Shown here piece by piece: positions 34,309 through 46,705 of a DNA stretch of 64,000 bases. A model generated the notes under the pieces. It saw only the letters and a program-made list of their open reading frames with translations. It was not told the DNA's origin and did no database searches. This stretch comes from Magnolia sinica (taxonomy: Eukaryota; Streptophyta; Magnoliopsida; Magnoliales; Magnoliaceae): assembly GCF_029962835.1 (NCBI RefSeq), contig NC_080590.1, positions 56,728,001 through 56,792,000 on the forward strand, read 5' to 3'. Within the stretch, counting starts at the first letter, position 1. Every line of letters begins with the position of its first letter. The translations under genes were made by a program, and so were the position numbers.

Positions 34309-34407
34309 TTTAGCTACGGATTAAAACCGTAGCAATCATAGCTAAGGTTTATATCCGTAGTAGAAAACTAACGTGGTCTGTATCCTTTGCCCCTTTTTTT
34401 GGTAGTG
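34309..34407. repeat. Right terminal/subterminal repeats of copy B
   Basis: Near-identical to 6252-6351: 'ctacggattaaaaccgtag', 'ggtttatatccgtagt', 'ttgcccctttttttggtagt'. Ends at GTG 34407, followed by CCG. Confidence 0.88.
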
Positions 34408-37400
34408 CCGGGGTCTAGTACACTCCAAGCTGGGTACCGCCCCACCTGGCTGCGTAGCCCAACGAGTGGGAAAGACCTCACTACCCGCCTACCAGTAGTA
34501 TACCAATGTCTACCCGGCTCGTCGATAGCAGACCCATTTGGGAGCTCGTCAAACTTAGCCTAGCTTACAGCCCCCACACTCGGCCAGATAAGGCCACACC
34601 CCCTCCCAATCGACCACGACATAGTGGGAGAGGTGGCCTACTAGTATTCGGCACTCGGGCGCTTATGTATCCACTCGGTCTAGATGTTGGGGTGTCTCCT
34701 GGCCACGGAGGTTTAGGGACTTTCACCCATGAACATCCAAAGTGCCTAAATGCTCGAACCAAACATTTCCAGTGTCCTATCTAGCCATCCACGACATGTC
34801 TGTGGAGGCTACGGCCTTAATGTCGCTAGGGCGTATAGTAATCACAATACACAATGCAAGATGCATAAGTCATACAATCCAGTCATGCATCAATCCTGCG
34901 CATACCGTGCACTCATGTGGGATAACTCCAACTATCCAGGAGTCCCATAAACCATCTATACTATGACATATGTAATGATTAATCACATCTCACAATAAAC
35001 ATGCAGATGATGTGTATGGGCATGTTTCATGATGTTATGCTATCACATACTCATAATCGGTATCAATAACCGGCATCAACAATCGGCCTTGACAATATGG
35101 ACATTTAACCAACTTTGTCCCAAAGGAATGGCCCACACAGAGCTTAACAGTGGACCCATGACCTCACACAAAGGCTTAATATACAACACCATGGGCCTCA
35201 CTCAAGAGCTTAATACACATCACGATGGGCCTCTCACATGAGCCTAATATATATCACAATGAGCTCCATCGCCTGGCCCTCAAATGCACCACAATGGGCC
35301 TCATCACATAGGCCTCATATACATCACATTGGGCCTTAAACAGGGGTTGAATACACATCACAATGGGCCTCAAATACGGGCCACATATACATCACATTAG
35401 GCCTCAACAATCATCATCAATATTCGACCTCGATAATCAGAATCGACCTCGACAATCGGAATCGAAATTGGCCTTGACAATTGAAATCGAAATCGGTGAG
35501 AATGGGCTTAACAAGGCCTAAGGGAAGGTCACAATGTGGACATCCAACCATCATTGCTCATCAATGTGGACATCCAACCATCATTGCTCATCAATGTGGA
35601 CATTCAACCAACATCGCTCCCAAGCAGTGGCCCGCATAGAGCCAAACATAAAGTGGGTCCATGGCCTCACATAAAGGCCTCATACAATCATAATGGGCCT
35701 TACACATGGGTCTCATATAACACATTGGGCCGCATCACATGGGCCTAATACACATCACATGGGCTGCATTGCATGGTCCGCACCAATGGGCCTCACTACA
35801 AACAGGTGGGCCTTGCTCATGGGCCTCAAATACATAACATGTGGGCCCTACACATGGGTGTCATATGCATTAAATGGGCCACACCTCATGAGCCATAAAT
35901 ACATATCACAATGGGCCTTGCCCATAGGCCACGAACACATCTCAATGGGCCGTATCACGTGGGCCTAAAATACACAATAGATGGCCCTGCACATGACCCT
36001 CAAATAAATATCAATAGGCCCTCATTACATCAAGTGGGTTGCATCTCATGGGCCTAATTACATCATATAGGGTGGGCTACATCAATGGGCCGCACTGATG
36101 GGCCTCATACAGATCAAGTGGGCTACATCAATGGGCTGCACTAATAGGCTTCATACACATCAAGTGGGCCGCATCAATGGGCCGCACTAATGGGCCTCAT
36201 ACACATCAAGTGGGCCACATCATGTGGGCCGCTCTAATAGGCCAACATAAATCAAAAGGGCCCACATCATATGGGCTGCACCAATGGGCCCATATACATC
36301 AAATGGGCCGCAACAATGGGCCTCACCATCTACATCATCCATCTATTTTTAGAAATCATTTTTGGAATTTTATCTAAAAATGAATCATATCAAAAGATCA
36401 TCTGGACCAAACCACAAATAATAATGGAGATAATGATTTTTTGCCGTTTAAAATTTCCAAGGCCTACCATAACGTTTATCTTCCATCTGACTTGCTCATA
36501 AGGTCACAAAGACCTGAATTATGGGGAAAAATAAATTTTACATTGATCCAGAATGTCTGGAATACCAAAAAGGGTTTTAATAGTAGTCGTTCAACCCCCA
36601 CTAATATTTACAGCGTGGTCCATCAGATAGGTAGATCTGCCTCATTTTTCTTGTCTCAAGCCTTAAGATGAGCTCCCGATTGGAGGAACGGTTTGGATGT
36701 AACACATGACCCATGGTCAGGCCGCTGCAGGCCAACCAGTAGATGGACGGCTTGAATTTAAAGCATATACATTAGCAGTGGGCCTCACATAAGATGGACA
36801 GTGTGGATGTAAAACAAATGAGTGGCGTGGATGTGAAACAGGTAGACGACGTGGAATACACCACATAAATCACGTGGGCCCCACGGAACTTGCTGACATC
36901 CGACAGCCAATAGATGAATGGTGTTAATAAAAACACATACCTCACGTGGTTTCCAGGTGTGGGGTCCACGCTCTGCAGCATGGATAAAACACTTACATCA
37001 AGGTGGGTCTCATAGATAGATGGCGTGGATGAAACAGGTGGGACCCATAAAACTTGTTGCCGTCTGTACAGCAGCTAGTGGTGGGGTCCACATAGCTGAA
37101 ACAGGTCCCACGGACTTGTTGACGTCAATAAAGCAGTTATATAGCTATGGTACGTGCAGCTTTGCTGCTATTAAAGAGGGCAGAGGTGGGTCCCATGTAA
37201 GGCCCACCATATCATGTGTATAAATATATATATATATATATATAATATTTATATATATCATCCTCCAGGCCCTGGACGGCCTAGACAGCACATACATCAG
37301 GTGTAGCCCCACACCAGGGGTGGGTCCCACCGTCCTTGGACGGTGGAGACGTCACATGCATCAAGGCGTGGCCCATCTAATGGATGGATGATGTGGATGG

Positions 37401-38835
37401 GTCCCATGGACCCTAATGATGTAAAAAGGCAGCTGCTCAACCGCTGCACATTACAACACAAAGAAGAAACAGAGGTGGGTCCCATGTGATGGGCTACCCC
37501 CCCTCATGTAATATAATATAATATAATATTATATTTCTTTTTTTTACTAGCTAGCACACCCACTGTCAGTTCACACTTCACTGTTAGCCACCTCCACCGT
37601 CAGTCCACTCTCCACTGGATCACGTCCCACTAGACGGACGGTACGAATGCATTCCATCAAGGTGGGTCCCACATTGACGTGGCCCACCTGTTTGGATCAG
37701 TCTGATATTTGTGTTTTCTCATCATCTAGGCCCATTGGATGGCCTGGATAAAACAGATGGACGACATCAATAAAATACATAAATCATGGTGGGCCACACC
37801 ATTTTGGATGAATGAATGGAGTGGATTAGAATAAATACATCAAGGAGGGCCCCACCCACACGTGTGGGGTGGGCCACGTCCTAGATGGGCGGTTGGGATG
37901 ACATATAAAACATCATGGTGTGTCCCATATAGATGGGGTCCACCGGTAGATAGCCTGGATGTAAACATCATGGTGGGCCACACACCTCATCATTATCATT
38001 ACCATACAAAAAGAAAAAGAAAAGAGAGGAAGAAGTGAAAAAGGAGAGATTAGATGGTGATGGAGGGACCCCACCACTATAGGCCCTCCATGATCACAAT
38101 ACTACAAAAAAATGGGTCCCATCATAAGTGAGCCTTGTAATAGAAAATCAACGGTGGATCACCCACCTATCGGCCTCCTTCTTTAGCGTATTGGACTCCT
38201 ATGCTCCTTGCCTTTAATTTTGATGGAGGTTGATGATGAATGAATGGTTGAGATGGGAGATGAGAGGGTGGGAAAGTGGGCCACTCTTGGATTTGGGAGA
38301 GAGAGCTTGGACGTTGGGTGTTGCTTGGGAGTGAAGAGAGGGAATGAGAGAGAGAGGGAAGTGATGGGATGAAAAGAGATGGAGTGATGGGTGATGGGTG
38401 ATGGGTGGAGTGGTGGGGTTGTAAGAAAGGGATGGGTGGAGAGAGAGAGAGTTGACTTTGGGAAAGGGAAAGGGATAGGTTGCTTATACTTGTGGTATGG
38501 TGTGTACTTTACTTATACTTGACATTGATTGATTGATTGATGGCATAGGTTGTAGAGATTCTCTCAAAATTCACAACGCGTGGCGATTTCCTCGAAACGA
38601 ACGCGGGACCACATCTCCTGGCCTAGGTATCGGATCAGTGAGCGAGACACAGCGTTGGAACTGCGGCGACGACACGGTCACTAGGGTACAAGTTTCGGGT
38701 CGAGCCGACTTAGATATACAGGGCTCGGCTTAGGATAGCGTGCAAACGCCGGTTATCGGTCGTGGGTGGCTAGAATTCGACCGGGAGGACTGTAGGAGTA
38801 TACCGAATGGTATGGACTAAGATACAGGTCTTACA
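34408..38835 (+). mobile_element. D-family LTR-like copy D1, right part
   Basis: Continuation of D1 after copy B. It ends 'gatacaggtcttaca' at 38835 and is followed by ATCAT (38836-38840), matching ATCAT at 20538-20542. The left part (34408 to about 36433) is colinear with D2 (43320 onward). It also pairs, inverted, with 38841 to about 40400. The right part (36434-38835) pairs, inverted, with 18702-20542. No coding region. The block 38560-38830 is CpG-rich, unlike the rest. Confidence 0.8.
35090..36330 (+). repeat. GGGCC-phrase tandem array in D1
   Basis: More than thirty loosely spaced units built on 'atgggcctcatatacatcac' and variants ('gtgggccgcatcaatgggcc'), period about 30-45 bp. The same phrase, inverted, fills 38950-39490 in D0, and a sparse form lies at about 44030-44400 in D2. 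Confidence 0.8.
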
Positions 38836-38840
38836 ATCAT

Positions 38841-40972
38841 TATCTCCACTATTATTTATGGAATGGTCCAGATGATCTTTCGATATGATTCATTTTTGGG
38901 AAACATTCTAAAATGATCTCTAAAATAGATGAATGGTGTAGATGGACCGGCTAGGTCAGTGGGCCCATTGGTGCAGCCCATGTGATGCGGCCCACTTGAT
39001 GTATATACGACCTATGTGATGTATTTGTGACCTATTTGGAGAGGCCCAATATGATGTGTTTGCGGCCCATTTGACGAGGCCCGATACAATGTACATTGGC
39101 CCACATGAGTGAGGTCCGATGTAATGTATGAGAGGCCCATGGATGTGGCCCATTGTGATGCATATGTGACCCATGTAATGAGGCCCATTGTTGTGGCCCA
39201 TCTTAATGTATATAAGGCCCAATGTTGCAGCCCATGAGATGCGTCCCACTTGATGTATAAGAGGCCCATTGTTGTGGCCCATTGGGATGTATCAGAGGCC
39301 CTGAGATGTGGCCCATTATGATGTATATGAGGCCCGTATTTGAGGCTCACTGTGATATGTATCAGGCCCATGTGATGCGGCCCATTATGATGTGTATTAA
39401 GCCGATGAGATGCAGCCCATTACGATGTGTAAGGCCCATATAATATGGCCCATTATGTAGTATATTTGGCCCATGTGTGAGGCCATGGGCCCACTATACG
39501 TTTGGCTCTATGTGGGCCATTCTTTAGAAACAATGTTGGTTAAATATCTACATTGATGGGCAATGATCGTTAAATATCCACATTGTGACCTTCTCTTAGG
39601 CCTGTTAGGCCCATCCTCAACCCAAATTACTGGGCCCCATTGATATTGCATGATCCATCTATTCATATTGGGATATCCCAAGATGTTGGGCCCCCATTAG
39701 TTGTTAGTAGGATTATTTCTTTTACCTTGGAGCTCACCTTGTGTATGTATTGAGCCTCATAAGGAAGTCCAGTTTATTGCGTGATAGAGAGGGTAAGGAA
39801 GCCCACTTATTTACTCTGAATCGACTCTGCCCTCGGTGGGGAATATTGTGACGTTCCGTCACTGTTGCACACATGGGCGAGCACACGTGGGTGGACACTG
39901 ATGTGAGCAGGGCCTAAGGGCCTGGGTGAGCTACCAGTGATTGGTAGGCTACTGTGCTGGCAGGCTACTATGCACACAGTGAAGGCAGAACTTTGTCCCA
40001 CATCGAAAGCATCATCTGATGTTGTGGTGGCTATGAGTTGGATTCCTTCCTTAATTGTCGTGACACGTTTTAAATCAGTGAGCTTCGGCAAAGCAATCTA
40101 TATCACGTCTTACCGTAGACGGAAGGATATGCAGTATCAGGTTGGTGTATCCACTATTTAGAGCCTATCTTGATATTTGGACTAGATTCGCCGTCCTTCT
40201 GTGGACCCCATCGTTCGTATGCATGTTGTGAGGGGTGATTGATTAAGGCATATGGGCTGAGATGTTTATGGGACTCCTTGTGAGATGGAGTTACCCCCAC
40301 ATGATCGCACGATACGCGCAGGTTTGATGCATGGCCTATATACGGTTGACGGTATTTGTGGACTCGTCAAGATTTTCATATTGCATTGCATCCTCGGTAT
40401 ATGATATTGGCTTACTATGTCTTCGCATTGTATAACTAATATATATTGCTTCCTCAGTATATGATATTGGCTTATTATGTTTTTGTATCGCATAGCCTGG
40501 ATATAGCTAATGATATTTATGGACTTACCGGCATGTTTCCGCATTGCTTTGATATTACATACTTAGCACTTACATTACGCACACACTTACACCACCCTCT
40601 AAGCTTTCTATAAGCCTATGCACAATTGATGCGTGTAGATGGCGTTAGGTCGCAGTAACGTTGAGCTTGGACATGCAGCGGTCTTCTGGAGCTTTAATTT
40701 TCGATATATGTGTATTTCCCTTTCAGCATTGTATTCAACTGTTTATATTAGTGGATATGTGATAATGATATTGCTTTTGTGATTTGGGTAAACTTGTGGT
40801 TATGCTTCTTACGAGATAAATGTACATGGGAAAATCTTCCTTGTAGGATCCCAGGATCGGAGCCTAGTGTGTGGGCGCTGGGATCCGAGAATGGGGTACT
40901 ACGAAGGCTATCAGTACCAGATTCGATGATCGGGAATTTTGTGAGCCCGGTTTTCGAGTTTGGGGCTTGACA
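38841..40972 (-). mobile_element. D-family LTR-like copy D0, right part (inverted)
   Basis: Reverse-complement homologue of D1's left half. It begins right after the ATCAT duplication with 'tatctccactattatttatg' and ends 'tttggggcttgaca', the complement of the family start TGTCAAGCCCCAAA. Its 3' half lies at 18702-20542. D0 is about 4.0 kb without D1, shorter than D1. The stretch 40560-40972 includes the shared 'aagctttctataagcctatg' block and the family start. No gene. Confidence 0.75.
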
Positions 40973-41860
40973 CGGTGTGACTAAAGGATATCGTTGGCTG
41001 CAACTAAAGCATAATAAAAGTGTGGAAATTAAAGTCGGTTCCAAGTCGGTGTAGATTTTTCCTATTTAAATGGATATTTTAAGACGTTCTAAACATGAAT
41101 TAAGATAGAAGGTGTAGAGCAAGGAGTTATGGAGCCTCTGTGAAGTCCTTCTTATCTAATCCTTCAATTCTAGTTAGTTTTTTATATTTTTTTGCTTGAG
41201 TTTTACTTCAATCATGCATATGGTTGGCTAATCTTTTAGCTAGATCTAAGAGGTGAAGCTTGTAATTCTTCTTAATATTTATTTTACTTTTATTCAAGTT
41301 ATTTGACTTTCGTATTGAACAATTCATTGATTATTTTTTTTGAATGAAGAAGTAATTTTAGTTTACTTTAATTCATTGTCGACTCCGGGCAATTTGGATG
41401 CTTAGGAAGACTATTGATATTCTTTTACATGTTTTACAATTGTTTGTTCTGAAAAATATATTGATCTATGCTTGACTCCGTATATGATAGATGCTTTGAA
41501 TTGCCTGTGATCAATACATTAATGCTTAATGAGGGAACTAATTGAATGAAGTTTAAATCTGTTCTGGAATATATGAATGATGAATTATCTGCTCCATTAC
41601 CATCAAGATAGGATAAGACTTCGATTCTAGTTGTGTGATTTCATTGAATCAAGTAAAATAAAATTAAGGAAGCTATAAGTGGATCCTTGGCACTCTAGTA
41701 TTCTACTCCTGATAGTTTCTTTCACAATTAATCTTTTAAACTAGATTTTAGTGGTTAGTTTAGATTATAGTTTTAATTCTAATGTATTTGTAGAAATCGC
41801 ACAATAGCAAGTCCATGTGGGTACTGCCTTGGACTTACCAAGTTATTACCACGTCATAGC
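40973..41860 (+). mobile_element. Tat/Athila-like LTR, right part
   Basis: Continues the LTR interrupted at 18701: a TATA-like 'cctatttaaatgg', then AT-rich sequence with 'gactccgggcaatttggatg' and, near the end, 'cacaatagcaagtccatgtg' and 'ggacttaccaagttattac', phrases typical of Tat/Athila-class LTR ends. The end near 41860 is approximate. Fossil. Confidence 0.5.
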
Positions 41861-42454
41861 CTTGCACTTGGGGTTATCATAACAACACATCATGGCATAT
41901 GCTGGTGATGGTCGACATTGCTATAGGATAAGCATTTTTGCTAAAGGTGTTGGAGTCATGTGATGAGGGAGTGTTATCATTATTTCAAAACTATAACACA
42001 ACAGGCATTGACGTTGCTTTAATGAGGGAGTGTTGGATGTTACAAACATGCATTCACATATCATGCCATTCATAAGCTTAACAACTAGATAGGAATTTAT
42101 TGTTTTGTTATGCTATCATTACTTATGCTTGATTATGTTGATAACATGTATAACTTAAAAAACAGTACTACTAAGTTAGTTACTCCCACCTAGGACGGTG
42201 TTTTAAAACAACAACTTGACGATATTATTGAAGCAAGTACCACCGAGGTCTAAGATGTGTAGGCTTACATCAACTCGCTTCATCGCTGGTGTTTTTAGGA
42301 CGCTGGGCGAAAACAAAAAACTGTACAGTTTATTCATTTTGGACATGTATATATTAGAGTCTCGAGTTAGGTGGACTCTGTGGTTTGATTTTGTTGAATG
42401 CATATTGTGGCTTATGTAGTCTAAAATTGTGGCTTTACTTCTACAAGCGAAGTT
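41861..42454. other. Unassigned intergenic DNA
   Basis: 'gatgagggagtgttatcatt' and 'atgagggagtgttggatgtt' are related phrases about 60 bases apart. No gene recognised. Confidence 0.3.
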
Positions 42455-42630
42455 TGAAGATATAGCTAATGTCCTAGAGAGGGGTGAATAGGAATTTTCA
42501 AAATTTAACTAAATGATTAACATCTACTTACTTTTAAATACATATGTAAAAGATTACAAGTAAGAAGAAGTACAAAAGCAAAGTCTACTTGGTGAAAACA
42601 TCATTTAGGCATTTTGTCAAACATGTTTGC
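42455..42630 (+). mobile_element. Copia LTR scrap cut by D2
   Basis: 'tagctaatgtcctagagagg' and 'ggtgaatagga' match the edge of the Copia LTRs at 27690 and 46715. The scrap ends abruptly at 42630, where D2 begins. Confidence 0.55.
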
Positions 42631-45600
42631 TGTCATGCCCCAAACTCGAAAATTGGGCACATAAAATTTCCGTTCACCGAATCCAGTGCCAACAGCCTCC
42701 TTAGTACACTATTCTCGGCTCTGGCACCCATACACCAGGTTTTGATCTTAAGATCCTACAAGGAGGATTTTTATAACATAAGTATGTTCATAATCAACAT
42801 AACCAAGATTATGACCCACAAATAATAACCACAGGAACATCATCAAAAAATTCACTAAGAATAAAAACTTTTACAATACAAGGCACACAAGGGAAAGATA
42901 CAATGGCTATAAAACTCTAAAAGAAATCTCCGTGGCATGCTCTTGCTCCTACTTAGCTACTGCCTAGAATCATCTGCACGCATTAATCGTGCATAAGCTT
43001 ATAGAAAGCTTAGAGGGTGGTGTAAGTGTGTACAGGACAAGTGCTAAGTACACAATATCAAAGTATGCAGAATATGCTAGCAAGACCATGAATATCACTA
43101 GCCGTAACAAGGCTCCGCAACACAAGGCAGGAATGCCATCAGCCATACCAAGGCTATGCAATACCAATCATGAATGCTATCAGCCATCCCAAGGCTATGC
43201 GATGCGGGGCCTATATAGCCAAATGCAATATGCAATATGCAATGCAATCATGCCAGTCCTCATATCAATTCCACATATCAGTACAGTTCCTCTTTGGAAA
43301 ATCATTGGAGTCAAATACACTCCACACTGACTGCCGCCTCCCTAGCCGTGCAGCCCAGTGAGTGGAAGAGACCTCACTACCCGCTTGTAGTCTGCCAATA
43401 ACTACTCGGCTCGTCGGTAGTGGACCTATTTGTTGGCTGGTCAAACTTAGCTTAACATATGCCCCCCCACTCAGGCGGGTAAGGCCATACCCCCTTCTAA
43501 TCGACGACGATATAGTGGGAGACATGACTTAATGGTATTCGGCATCGGCGATCATGTTTCCACTCGGTCTAGACGTTGGAGCATTTCCTAGTACCAAAAA
43601 TGTTCTGTGACTTTTACCCAAGGACATCCTACGTGCCCACAGTGCTAGAACTAAGCATTTCTGTTGTCCAAATCTGGCCATCCAAGATGTGCCTGTGGAT
43701 GCTACGGCCCTGATGATGCTAGGGTGAATAAAAATCCGTGCCATGCAAATGCGTGATGCATGAATCATACTAATCAACCATGCATCAGTCCTGCGCATAC
43801 AGCGCGCTCATGTGGGGTAACTCCATCACTCAGGGAGTCTCATAAATAGCCTGCCCAATGGCACATACCATGGTCAATCACTCCTTAACCAAGCATACAT
43901 ATAATGCACATGAAAATGACTAAGTATAACATACGTTGATGTTGTACTCTCCTCTTAACAAGGTCTGGTCTAGGTACTTAGACGATTCTACATGGTATGG
44001 AAGAAACATAACCAATAGTGGAGGTCCAATGATTTGGGGTAGCCCACAAAGTCTAGGTAAGCAATACTATGGGCCCAATAGATGAGAACGGACCTAACAA
44101 AGGGCTTAGAGAGGTTCACAATGTGGACATTTAACCACTATTGTTCGCTAAAAGGCAGCCCAACAAGGAATCTAACTAAAACAAGGCCCATGCCCCGGAT
44201 AAAACTATGAAAAGAAAATGAGCAACAATCCATAACATCTCATACCACATGATGGGCCTCAAGAAATGGCCCAGAGCCTACATACATCAAAGTGGACTCA
44301 ATGGGGCAAACCATGGCCTAAGTATCATGGCCAACGAATACATACATTATGATGGGTCTCATGGGCAGCCCATATGCCCCAAAACATATGGGTAAGATAC
44401 TTTTAACATTCACTTTATGGGCCTTATAGGTCAGCTTAAAAGTTGGTAAATTGGATGAGCCATAAAGATACAATCACATACACAATAGTGGGTTTTCAAC
44501 CGGCCCACAAGGCCTAGCACCATGAATGGGCAACACTTGTGTTGAAAAAGTACTAAGGTTGGACGTCTAGCCCTTCTGGCCTGCCTGGACGTCCAAAAAA
44601 TCTGGACAATAAGGTCTGAATTCAATCAAATGGGTAGTGAATTTAATCAAATGCGTAGTGGGTCGTACAAGACACAAATGAGGACCAAAACCTCAAAAAA
44701 ATACAAGCATGGTGTGTATACATAACACCCTCAATCTGGTGGGCCTCACAACTCCAAAACATACAACTACATGCAGCAATTTCAGGCCCTTGCTGGAAGT
44801 CCAGCCCACCTAACTTCCTGGGCCTACTAGGGTCCAGCAAAATAGATTATCTGGATAAAATAAACACTCCATGGTAGCCCATACATGTTATAATGGGCCC
44901 CACCAGATGGAAGGTGAGATACAACACATAAATAAAAGTGGGCCTACTGCTGGAATGCAAGTCCAGAAGCACCTAACCCAGCTTGGGCGTTCCAAGGGGG
45001 CTTGGACGGCCTGGCAAAATACATACAAGGTGGGCCCCAACTCTGGACGTTCCACCAGGGGTGGGCCACGTCCGGGTTGGCCACATAATGGAGGATGGTG
45101 TGGATAACATACATCATCAAGGTGGGCCTGCAGAGCTAGGGATGACCAGCCCCTGCTGGACGTCAGCCTAGCTAGAACGTCCAGCAGGTGGGCTGCTAGC
45201 TCAGCTTTGGTAGCCCCAAAAATGGGTAGTCCGGATGGTCCACACACACCTGAGGTGGGTCCCAGCAAGGTGGACCACAATGGAGGTGAATTTGGGGTCC
45301 ATAAACACCTGCAATAACAATTACAAATTCTGGATAGCAAGGTGCTGAAAAAGAATGCTGCCTGGAGTGGGCCCAGGGTTGGCTAAATTAGGGAAAAATG
45401 GGCGTATGGCATGCACTCTTAATTGTGCTACAACGTGGAGTCCACATGAGTGGGCCACCACCCCAAAAAATCAGGCTGACATTTATGTTTCCCCTTTAAC
45501 AATGCTGTTAGACGGTCCAGAAATTTGGACCATCCAGCCCACCTTAGGCCCATCCTATGGCATCCACCAAGGGCTGGCTGATGGGAGGTTCAACATACAT

Positions 45601-46705
45601 CAAGGTGGGGTCCACACCTCTAAGAAACACCCCTCACTAGGGAGAAAAAAAAAAGGTTACATGCAAGGCTAAATTCCATACCAAAAATCAGCAATCAACG
45701 ACCCATAAAATAGCCTAGAAATATCTGGACAACAACATATTGCTGGACATATCAGTCCATAACTTACTGGACAAAGGGAAATACCCCAAATAAACTATGA
45801 TGTAGCCTACCTTAGTGGGCCCCACAAACCCCCAGACCAAGACTCCACATCAAATCTCCTTACATGTCACAAATGGACAGTAAGTGGGACACCCAACATC
45901 CAAGAAATGGACAGTAAGGGCATTCCACTTTGCTGGACGGTCTGGACATCCTACGTACACCAGGTGGCCGCACACATTAGGGAAATAATAAGAGAGAAAG
46001 AGAGAGATGATCACGGCCAAAGGAGAAGGGCTTCGCCATTATTGAGTCCTCCATCAATCACAACCACACATCATAATATTTCATCAAGATATCACATAGA
46101 TCTATACATGCATGGCCCTACAAATAAAAAATCTGAGGTGGGGATACCATCCCCACCATGGATCTAAGGTCTAAATGACCCAATCAAACTATGGATCAAG
46201 GAAAATCATCATGATGGGATCCATGGAGAATGGCCCCATCATGGCTCATGCATACACAAGGTGGGCCATTGGCCACACCGACAGGGTTAAGGAGGACCTC
46301 CACCATTGATTGGTGGGTCCTACAAGCTTCCAAGAATGAAATACTAGAATAAATGGAAGAAAAATCAGGAAAACTAGCCTAGGAGCACACCCACCTCTAA
46401 GATCTTCCTTCTTCCTCTAGCCTTAGGTTCTTTAGCTCTAATGGAATTATTTTAATGGATGAGATGGGTTTCAGAGGACTAGACTGAGGGGGATTAAGGG
46501 AAGAAGGGGATGGAAAGTTTGAGAAGGGTGGGACGTCCCAAGTTCTCTTGCAAATGGGAGAGAGAATGAATGAGGGAGAAAGAGAGAGATGGGGAGTTGT
46601 AGCAAAGTAATCATGGGTTTATAAGATACTCATGGGTCTTGGGAAGAAAAGCCATCATGGTACATGGGATAGGGAGAGAAATGATTATTTTTGAGAAGAA
46701 AAATC
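42631..46705 (+). mobile_element. D-family LTR-like copy D2 (5' part)
   Basis: Starts TGTCATGCCCCAAACTCG at 42631 and is colinear with D1: the 'cataagcttatagaaagctt' block at about 42993, a block at 43330-43530 matching 34430-34650, then GGGCC-phrase repeats, GGGCCCACC-rich DNA and a GA-rich 3' part (46460-46620). The CpG-rich 3' end of the family is missing because the Copia element at 46706 is inserted; the rest should lie beyond the window. Open stretches such as 44888-45340 arise from GC-rich repeats and are not regarded as genes. Confidence 0.7.

Larger units (their letters stand above)
21622..34407 (-). mobile_element. CACTA-like transposon copy B (complete outline, about 12.8 kb)
   Basis: The left end is CACTACAAGAAAAATGGGC and the right end the complement of CACTACCAAAAAAAGGGGC. 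The 3-bp flanks are TCG (21619-21621) and CCG (34408-34410), a target duplication with one change; removing the element restores a sequence colinear with D2 around 43270-43330. Order from the left: subterminal palindromes (21622-22070), coiled-coil exon, telomere-like array (22738-25040), 155-bp minisatellite (25060-25600), minus-strand exon fragments (25.9-30.8 kb) split by a solo Copia LTR, GA-rich block, and right subterminal repeats. No transposase was recognised, so it is probably non-autonomous and mobilised in trans. Without the inserted LTR it is about 10.8 kb. Confidence 0.9.

Noticed and set aside
35090-36330. CRISPR-like or satellite array
   Set aside because: Units are irregular in spacing and sequence, the organism is a plant, and the same phrases are spread over all D copies.
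18702-38835. Giant foldback or Helitron-like element with long inverted arms
   Set aside because: The ATCAT and CAGTG/CGGTG duplications and the family ends explain the arms as two oppositely oriented LTR-like copies, one inside the other.
44888-45340. 150-residue open stretch on the minus strand in D2
   Set aside because: Lies in GGGCCCACC-rich LTR-like repeat with equally open opposite-strand frames; no recognisable domain.
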